Of a stretch of 5,013 nt of DNA, positions 1 to 3,619 are shown piece by piece. The position numbers and the translations under genes were made by a program. The notes under the pieces were generated by a model, which saw nothing but the letters and a program-made list of their open reading frames with translations, did not search any database and was not told where the DNA came from. Origin of the DNA: an uncultured Microcoleaceae cyanobacterium (lineage in GTDB: Bacteria > Cyanobacteriota > Cyanobacteriia > Cyanobacteriales > Microcoleaceae); assembly GCA_938083405.1 (NCBI GenBank), contig CALKCV010000556.1:1-5013 (forward strand). The letters run 5' to 3'. How positions within the stretch are numbered: the stretch's first letter is position 1; each line of letters begins with the position of its first letter.

Positions 1-1
1 A

Positions 2-136
2 ATAAAAAATATCCAAAAAGCTATTGATTTGGATAAAAAATATCTCGAAGATGCAATAACTGACACTGATTTTGATAATATTCGGGAAAGCGATCGCTTC
101 CAAGAATTAATCTACAAACAAATTGAGAGTGCGTAA
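2..136 (+). CDS. C-terminal end of a TPR-repeat protein (partial)
   Basis: An open frame enters from the left edge and ends at TAA 134-136, giving 44 residues. The readable part includes AIDLDKKYLEDAITDTDFDN followed by IRESDRFQELI. In cyanobacterial TPR proteins the last helix often reads A-I-x-L-(D/N)-x-x-Y-x-x-x-A-x-x-D-x-D-F-D-x-I-R-x-x-x-R-F-Q-x-L-I, the so-called TPR end-of-group sequence, and this fragment matches it residue by residue. Such proteins are protein-interaction scaffolds; the partner cannot be told from the tail alone. A HIP1 octamer (90-97) lies inside the coding sequence. The start and any N-terminal domains are outside the window. The reading frame is certain; the family call rests on pattern recognition of a short tail. 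Confidence 0.75.
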   Translation: MKNIQKAIDLDKKYLEDAITDTDFDNIRESDRFQELIYKQIESA

Positions 137-171
137 GCTAAGGACTTTTTTAGCATCAAAATAGGATTGCT

Positions 172-210
172 GTTGGGTTTCCGGCAGCTACACCCAACCT
201 ACAATTTTTT
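172..210 (+). terminator. Possible intrinsic terminator after the TPR gene
   Basis: GTTGGGT (172-178) can pair with ACCCAAC (192-198), a 7-bp stem with a 13-base loop. A run of six T starts at 205, six bases after the stem. It lies 36 bases past the TPR stop codon and directly abuts the stop of the minus-strand remnant, so it sits where converging transcripts should end. The stem is short and the T-run is not immediately adjacent, so termination is plausible but not strong. The GTTGGGT...ACCCAAC layout also resembles a small interspersed repeat found in many cyanobacterial intergenic regions (from memory). Confidence 0.4.
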
Positions 211-361
211 ATGCTAGCAATCCCAATTTTTTCCTAACATCTTCAACAGCAGTTATTTTATCGGCATTGCTGTCTGCTATTCCTTTCTCGATCGCTTGCC
301 TGACATAAATTTCATACATCAAATCGTCCCAGGTGCAATTATCGGGCAATGCGTCTGAAAA
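209..361 (-). pseudogene. 5'-truncated antitoxin-like gene remnant
   Basis: Read on the minus strand, a 50-codon open frame ends at TAA (209-211 on +). It contains LPDNCTWDDLMYEIYVRQ followed by AIEKGIAD and a tail VEDVRKKLGL. This matches the C-terminal two thirds of a small protein type common in cyanobacteria: an N-terminal helix, then LP-x-x-x-TW-(D/E)-D-(L/V)-MYE-(I/L)-YVRQ-x-IE-x-G-(L/I)-x-D, and a VxxxVxxxxGL tail. These are usually annotated hypothetical or as antitoxins beside RelE/ParE-type toxins (family knowledge from memory). Here the frame is closed upstream by a stop at 362-364, three bases from the palindrome at 365-397, and no start codon precedes the LPD motif. The first ATG (317-319) would give only 36 residues and discard the TWDD part. 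No toxin follows; the TPR gene converges from the other side. I infer a decayed orphan antitoxin. A functional short form from TTG 347-349 cannot be excluded. Confidence 0.6.
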
Positions 362-364
362 TTA

Positions 365-397
365 AGAAACCGGGTTTTTTCAAAAAACCCGGTTTCT
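365..397. repeat. 33-bp near-perfect palindrome (16-bp arms, 1-base centre)
   Basis: AGAAACCGGGTTTTTT (365-380) is followed by one C (381) and its exact reverse complement (382-397). As RNA or single-stranded DNA it would fold into a long hairpin with a tiny loop and an A/T-rich apex. It sits exactly at the broken 5' end of the minus-strand antitoxin remnant, which suggests it arrived as an insertion or marks a rearrangement junction. Sequences built on GAAACCGGGTTTTT are, to my recollection, scattered widely through Oscillatoriales genomes, which would make it a small non-autonomous repeat. The symmetry is seen directly; mobility is inference. Confidence 0.8.
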
Positions 398-551
398 GGG
401 CGGTAAAAAACCAGACCCCCCATCTGCTAAAATACCCCAAACGCCTATTAGGACAAAATAGAGAAGAACTGGAACGGGTGGCTTATGTAGAAATTCCTAA
501 TCGGGCAGAAAAATACCACTTAAACCCATAGAAACTAACACCAACCCTGCC
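398..551 (+). other. Gap before the carboxypeptidase; possible coding remnant to 531
   Basis: This stretch separates the palindrome from the carboxypeptidase start. A + strand frame with an ATG at 349 reads through the palindrome and stops at TAG 529-531. Its palindrome-encoded part (KKPGFFKKPGFW) is clearly accidental, but the last part (ELERVAYVEIPNRAEKYHLNP in two halves, roughly 463-528) has a protein-like composition and could be the tail of a gene cut by the same event that truncated the antitoxin. I do not recognise a family. No convincing -35/-10 pair or ribosome binding site is visible, although the carboxypeptidase promoter should lie here or further upstream. Confidence 0.25.
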
Positions 552-2081
552 ATGAGCGCAACCTTAACTACCCCTGAAGCTAAATACTCCTATCTCAAAA
601 CCTGCCTTTGTCAAATCAAAGACCTAGAAGCTGCCGCCGCCGTCCTTAACTGGGACCAAACAACTCTAATGCCCCCCGGCGGCGTCGCTGCAAGAGGGCG
701 ACAAATAGCTACCCTCACCCAAATTGCCCACGAAAAATTAATCGACCCAACCATCGGTCAAATACTCGAAGACTTGCGCCCCTACGAAGAAAGCCTCCCC
801 TACGACTCCCCAGAAGCAGCGATCGTCCGCGTCGCCCGCAGAGATTACGATCGCTCCTCCCGCATCCCCTCAGAATTCATGGCCCGATTATCGGAACATC
901 AGGCCGCTACTTACGAAATCTGGACAAAAGCCAAACCAGCCAACGACTTTGGGGCGGTGCGACCCTATTTAGAAAAAATGCTCGATTTAAGTCGAGAAAT
1001 GGCCAGTTTCTTCCCCTACGAACACGTCGCCGATCCCCTCATCGACTCAGAAGACTATGGCATGAGCGTCGCTACAGTCCGTTCTCTCTTCGCACAACTG
1101 CGCGAAAAATTAGTCCCCATCGTCGAAGCCATTACCTCTTGTCCCCCCATAGACGACTCCTGCCTCTACCAATACTTCTCCAAAAAACGACAAGTAGTAT
1201 TTGGCCGCATGGTAGCAGAACGCATCGGCTACAACTTCCAACGGGGACGTCAAGACGAAAGTCCGCACCCCTTTAGCACCAGCTTCTCCGTAGATGACGT
1301 CCGGATCACTACCCGCATCGACGAAAACAATCTCACCGAGGCTCTTTTCAGCACCATCCACGAAGCAGGTCATGCCATGTACGAGCAAGGTATTGCTCCA
1401 GAATTAGAAGGAACGCCTTTGGCGGCGGGGACATCGGGGGGCGTCCACGAAAGCCAATCTCGACTTTGGGAAAATATCGTCGGCCGGAGTCGGGGCTTTT
1501 GGGAGTGTTTCTATCCGCAGTTGCAGGGAATGTTCCTCAGAGAACTCGGTCCTGTTTCCATTGAGAAATTCTATCGGGCTATTAATAAAGTAGCTAAATC
1601 TCCCATCCGCACCGATGCCGATGAAGTGACTTATAATCTTCACGTCGCCATCCGTTTCTCACTGGAACTGGCTATGCTGGAGGGTAAGCTGGAAGTCCGC
1701 GACTTGCCGGAGGCTTGGAACGAAAGATATAAAAGCGATTTAGGTATTTTGCCCGCTAACGACAGCCAAGGGGCGATGCAGGACGTACATTGGTTTTGCG
1801 GCACTGTTGGGGGAATGTTCCAAAGCTACACTCTCGGCAACTTGATGGGGGCCCAGTTCTACGAGAAGGCGATAAAAATTAATCCAGAAATACCTGTGGC
1901 AATAGAACGGGGTAATTTTAATATGCTGTACCATTGGTTGAAAGAAAATATTTATCAGCACGGCCGAAAATATACGGCTGAGGAAATAATCAAGGAAGTT
2001 ACTGGGGCACCTTTGAGCGTGAATCCTTTCATAGATTATATTCGCAATAAGTACGCGGCAATTTATCAGATCGAACTTTAG
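552..2081 (+). CDS. Zinc metallocarboxypeptidase, family M32 (carboxypeptidase Taq)
   Basis: A complete 509-residue protein, the usual length for M32 enzymes, which remove C-terminal residues from peptides in the cytoplasm and probably serve peptide turnover. The active-site HEAGH (270-274) gives two zinc-ligand histidines and the catalytic Glu271. Downstream, HESQSRLWEN (299-308) holds the third zinc ligand, Glu300. Other family blocks are present in order: LNWDQTTLMPPGG (32-44), HPFS (239-242), DVRITTR (249-255), IRTDADEVTYNLH (352-364), MQDVHW (409-414) and YTLGN (426-430). There is no signal peptide or membrane segment, consistent with a cytoplasmic enzyme. The ATG at 552 is chosen because family homology begins within about 15 residues of it; no Shine-Dalgarno sequence precedes it, which is common in cyanobacteria. 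The gene stands alone, 339 bases from the next one. All motif residues are intact, so it should be active; physiological substrates are unknown. Confidence 0.97.
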   Translation: MSATLTTPEAKYSYLKTCLCQIKDLEAAAAVLNWDQTTLMPPGGVAARGRQIATLTQIAHEKLIDPTIGQILEDLRPYEESLPYDSPEAAIVRVARRDYDRSSRIPSEFMARLSEHQAATYEIWTKAKPANDFGAVRPYLEKMLDLSREMASFFPYEHVADPLIDSEDYGMSVATVRSLFAQLREKLVPIVEAITSCPPIDDSCLYQYFSKKRQVVFGRMVAERIGYNFQRGRQDESPHPFSTSFSVDDVRITTRIDENNLTEALFSTIHEAGHAMYEQGIAPELEGTPLAAGTSGGVHESQSRLWENIVGRSRGFWECFYPQLQGMFLRELGPVSIEKFYRAINKVAKSPIRTDADEVTYNLHVAIRFSLELAMLEGKLEVRDLPEAWNERYKSDLGILPANDSQGAMQDVHWFCGTVGGMFQSYTLGNLMGAQFYEKAIKINPEIPVAIERGNFNMLYHWLKENIYQHGRKYTAEEIIKEVTGAPLSVNPFIDYIRNKYAAIYQIEL

Positions 2082-2122
2082 TTGTTAGTTTGTTCTTGGT
2101 GGAAGGTTGTTAATAGGCATAA

Positions 2123-2138
2123 GGGGCGAACGCGCCCC
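2123..2138. repeat. GC-rich hairpin downstream of the carboxypeptidase
   Basis: GGGGCG (2123-2128) and CGCCCC (2133-2138) form a 6-bp all-GC stem around AACG, 41 bases past the carboxypeptidase stop. No T-run follows, so it is not a standard intrinsic terminator. It may slow polymerase or protect the mRNA 3' end. GGGCGAA-type GC hairpins recur in cyanobacterial intergenic DNA, so it may simply be a dispersed repeat. Confidence 0.45.
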
Positions 2139-2210
2139 GCGTTGTGGATGCAAAATCGCTATTGAGGGATTAATAAGGAATTTTCTCAAAGAATCCCGAT
2201 AGGAAAAAAA

Positions 2211-2273
2211 ATGTTGCTAAGTAAAATAAACAAGGAAAGAAAGGATGTTATAATTGAGCAGCAGCAATTTTAA
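2211..2273 (+). CDS. Possible 20-residue small ORF
   Basis: ATG 2211 opens a 20-codon frame ending at TAA 2271-2273. The peptide starts MLLSKINKERK and ends with a glutamine-rich EQQQF. An AGGA (2200-2203) lies seven bases upstream, a reasonable Shine-Dalgarno spacing and better than that of any of the three large genes. Against it: the ORF is very short, matches no family I know, and overlaps the promoter element at 2246-2254. The purine-rich A-tract could produce the AGGA by chance. Treat it as a candidate only. Confidence 0.15.
   Translation: MLLSKINKERKDVIIEQQQF
2246..2254 (+). promoter_or_regulatory. Extended -10 promoter (TGTTATAAT) for the PG-binding protein gene
   Basis: TG (2246-2247), one base, then TATAAT (2249-2254) is a perfect extended -10 element for the housekeeping sigma factor. 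No TTGACA-like hexamer lies at 16-18 bases upstream, as is typical where an extended -10 compensates. Transcription would start near 2261 and give a leader of about 160 bases before the ATG at 2421. It is the best promoter sequence in the window and points toward the peptidoglycan-binding protein gene. Confidence 0.55.
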
Positions 2274-2420
2274 ACCCCTTTCGGTTCGTACCAAAGTAAG
2301 AAATCCCAGTAGGAAGAATAAAATCTAAGATATTTTTGAGATTATTTCAGAGGAAGGCGCGGTTTGGGGTGGCTGTGGCTGATGAAGAAAGCACGCTAAC
2401 TTAACAAAAAACAAAACTTT

Positions 2421-3257
2421 ATGATGCGTCTGACTACTATTACTGCTTTGACGAGCATAGTGGCGGCGATCGCTCTAGGGCCAAAGGCGATCGCAGGGCC
2501 CTATTCTGAAAATTCAACCCAAAGACCTGAAACAGCGGACTTTGGGGAAAATAACAGCTTGCCAGAGCGACTTTCCGAAAAACAAGAGCAGCGAGACTTT
2601 ATGGTTCCTCGAAGGGAGTCCGGGGTTCTTCCTTCCGAGAAAGGCTCGCGAGCTAAACTTTTTTCCGAACCCTTCTACCCAAACGCGGCCCAAAGGCGAT
2701 ACGAAGATAAAAGCTTCAGGGCGGGCACCCGTGGCTCTCATATATGGATCTTGCAACGTCGCTTGCTCGCCAGAGGCTTCGAGCCGGGCCCCATAGACAG
2801 CGTATTTGGTTCCCAGACCACACGAGCGCTCAAGGCTTTCCAAAAATCTCGGGGCTTAACGGCAAATGGGGTGGTAGATGAAACTACCTGGAAGGCTTTG
2901 GCCCAAAACGAGCGGCGGGTTTCCCCAAGGCGGCGGGTTTCCCCAAGGCAGCCGGTTTCCCCAAGGCGGCGGGTCTCCCCAAGGCAGCCGGTCTCCCCAA
3001 GGCAGCCGGTCTCCCCAAGGCAGCCGGTCTCCCAAGAAAGGTTCTTGGATAAAGGGAATAAAGGCTCTAAGGTGAAAACTTTGCAGTTGCGTTTGGAAAT
3101 GCGGGGCTACGATGTGGGGCCGATAGATGGGGTTTTTGGCACGAAGACTGCCGCTGCAGTGAAGAAATTTCAAGAAGCCCAAGGTTTAAGTACCAGTGGT
3201 GCGGTGGATGAGGAAACTTGGGAGGCTCTCGGTCGGAATGAAGTAATTAATAATTAA
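2421..3257 (+). CDS. Exported protein with two peptidoglycan-binding domains and a basic repeat linker
   Basis: A 278-residue protein. Residues 1-26 look like a Sec signal peptide: MMR start, hydrophobic core TALTSIVAAIALG, likely cleavage after AIA (24-26). Residues 27-100 are polar and probably disordered. Two PG_binding_1 (PF01471-type) domains follow, at about 102-162 and 212-271. Each has the family pattern: G-(S/x)-x-(V/I)-x-x-LQ-x-RL-x-x-RG, then GPIDxVFG, T-x-x-A-(L/V)-K-x-FQ, GL-x-x-x-G-x-V-DE-x-TW-x-AL. Between them lies a hexapeptide-repeat linker (165-206). No hydrolase or transpeptidase domain is present, so it likely binds the cell wall without cutting it and may act as an anchor or wall-organising factor (inference). 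ATG 2421 is followed at once by a second ATG (2424), and either may be used. No clear Shine-Dalgarno precedes them. The stop codon lies inside a heptanucleotide repeat array. Domain assignment is firm; role is not. Confidence 0.93.
   Translation: MMRLTTITALTSIVAAIALGPKAIAGPYSENSTQRPETADFGENNSLPERLSEKQEQRDFMVPRRESGVLPSEKGSRAKLFSEPFYPNAAQRRYEDKSFRAGTRGSHIWILQRRLLARGFEPGPIDSVFGSQTTRALKAFQKSRGLTANGVVDETTWKALAQNERRVSPRRRVSPRQPVSPRRRVSPRQPVSPRQPVSPRQPVSQERFLDKGNKGSKVKTLQLRLEMRGYDVGPIDGVFGTKTAAAVKKFQEAQGLSTSGAVDEETWEALGRNEVINN
2913..3038 (+). repeat. Seven in-frame 18-bp tandem repeats encoding (R/Q)(R/P)VSPR
   Basis: Units start at 2913, 2931, 2949, 2967, 2985, 3003 and 3021. They encode, in order, RRVSPR, RRVSPR, QPVSPR, RRVSPR, QPVSPR, QPVSPR and a diverged QPVSQE. 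The array links the two peptidoglycan-binding domains. The repeat is nearly identical at DNA level: the first three units use GTT for Val and the last four GTC, and the leading two codons alternate CGG CGG or CAG CCG. Such homogeneity suggests recent slippage or unequal exchange. Because the period is a multiple of three, copy number can change without a frameshift. The linker is strongly basic, with 12 Arg and one acidic residue in 42. Confidence 0.95.
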
Positions 3258-3277
3258 TAATTAATAATTAATAATTA
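3244..3277. repeat. TAATTAA heptanucleotide tandem array spanning the stop codon
   Basis: Four perfect copies of TAATTAA (3244-3271) are followed by six more matching bases (3272-3277). The first two copies lie inside the peptidoglycan-binding protein gene: they encode its last residues, INN, and provide the stop TAA at 3255-3257. Since the unit length is seven, gain or loss shifts frame, but the TAA triplets in the unit keep translation short in most frames. Short tandemly repeated heptanucleotides are a known trait of filamentous cyanobacteria. Confidence 0.9.
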
Positions 3278-3279
3278 TT

Positions 3280-3294
3280 GGACGGGGCTCGTCC
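3280..3294. repeat. Small hairpin, GGACG stem
   Basis: GGACG (3280-3284) pairs with CGTCC (3290-3294) around GGGCT. It starts three bases after the heptamer array and 23 bases after the stop codon. There is no following T-run, so it may stabilise the 3' end of the transcript, not terminate it. It is short, and function is uncertain. Confidence 0.35.
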
Positions 3295-3417
3295 CAGTGG
3301 CTCCAAGAGCGTTAATAATTGCCCCGAGAGCGAATAAATTTTTGCTGGAAAAAGCGCCGTCTTAACTACTTAAAAATCAATCAGGGTTAGATTTCGAGGG
3401 TCCAGAGGAGACTTTGA

Positions 3418-3452
3418 CAAAGCGATCGGCAATTGCCGATCGCTTTGCTTTT
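3418..3452 (+). terminator. 30-bp perfect palindrome, possible terminator
   Basis: CAAAGCGATCGGCAA (3418-3432) is followed directly by its exact reverse complement (3433-3447). As RNA it would form a 13-bp stem with an AATT loop, followed by CTTTT (3448-3452). It lies 160 bases after the peptidoglycan-binding protein gene and 160 bases before the Amt gene, so it could insulate the two units in either direction. Each arm carries GCGATCGG, one base from HIP1. A DNA-binding protein site or dispersed repeat is an alternative reading. The symmetry is certain; the function is inferred. Confidence 0.55.
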
Positions 3453-3516
3453 GGACCGAGCGATAAAAAAACATGATAAATTTAACCTCAAATCAAGGTT
3501 TTATTTCTCAATGGAG

Positions 3517-3540
3517 AATAAGGAATAAGGAATGGGGAAT
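3517..3540. repeat. AATAAGG / AATGGGG heptanucleotide repeats
   Basis: Two copies of AATAAGG (3517-3530) run into AATGGGG (3531-3537) and AAT. The AATGGGG unit is the reverse complement of CCCCATT, which fits the CCCCA(A/G)T heptamer class described as STRR in filamentous cyanobacteria. Only about three units are present, so the array is minimal, but it is the second heptamer family in 300 bases. Confidence 0.65.
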
Positions 3541-3577
3541 TGCTAACCAGGCAATTACCTATTACTAAGAAAAATCT

Positions 3578-3619
3578 ATGGCCAAAACGAGGTCAAAGAA
3601 TAAAAGCAATGGGTCGTAA
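3578..3619 (+). CDS. Possible 13-residue upstream ORF overlapping the Amt start
   Basis: ATG 3578 opens MAKTRSKNKSNGS and stops at TAA 3617-3619, overlapping the first 11 bases of the Amt gene in another frame. The peptide is very basic. Such an overlap could couple translation of the two, or the ORF may be chance. The ribosome binding region (AAGAAA upstream) is weak. The first residues of the Amt protein, MGRKSR, are also basic, so a past frameshift merging the two is imaginable but unproven. Confidence 0.2.
   Translation: MAKTRSKNKSNGS

Larger units (their letters stand above)
2082..2420. other. 339-base intergenic region, mostly non-coding
   Basis: This region lies between the carboxypeptidase and the peptidoglycan-binding protein gene. 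It contains the GC hairpin at 2123-2138, a 20-codon ORF at 2211-2273 and a promoter-like element at 2246-2254. A 13-base element beginning AATCCC and ending TAGGA occurs twice with two mismatches, at 2192-2204 and 2302-2314, exactly 110 bases apart. A weak AATCT...AGATT inverted repeat lies at 2322-2343. No tRNA, riboswitch or longer coding frame is visible on either strand. Confidence 0.6.
3258..3608. other. 351-base intergenic region, repeat-rich
   Basis: This region lies between the peptidoglycan-binding protein gene and the Amt gene. It contains most of the TAATTAA array, a GGACG hairpin, a 30-bp palindrome (3418-3447), an AATAAGG/AATGGGG array (3517-3540), a 6-bp AATTGC/GCAATT inverted repeat (3538-3543 and 3551-3556) and a short overlapping ORF at 3578. 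Two similar segments, CCAAGAGCG (3303-3311) and CCGAGAGCG (3324-3332), each precede an AATAA. The Amt promoter should lie here, but no good -10 or NtcA site (GTA-N8-TAC) is visible. No RNA gene was recognised. Confidence 0.6.

Noticed and set aside
1110..1961. Several minus-strand open frames inside the carboxypeptidase gene
   Set aside because: They lie opposite a well-conserved M32 coding sequence, have no recognisable domains and carry no start signals; they follow from codon bias of the real gene.
2192..2314. Two 13-base AATCCC..TAGGA elements exactly 110 bases apart as a possible operator pair
   Set aside because: Two of 13 bases differ, and a match this good between two sites is expected roughly by chance in an AT-rich region of this size.
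2913..3038. CRISPR-like array
   Set aside because: The 18-bp units are contiguous, in frame and without spacers; this is a coding tandem repeat.
2514..3182. Open frames on both strands across the peptidoglycan-binding protein gene, including Gly/Pro/Trp-rich repeats
   Set aside because: The repetitive peptides are out-of-frame readings of the 18-bp repeat array. The + strand frame has a signal peptide and two intact domains.
3447..3608. NtcA-binding site upstream of the Amt gene
   Set aside because: No GTA-N8-TAC match was found. The nearest candidates have the wrong spacing (for example CTA-N10-TAC near 3543), so nitrogen control is not supported by sequence here.
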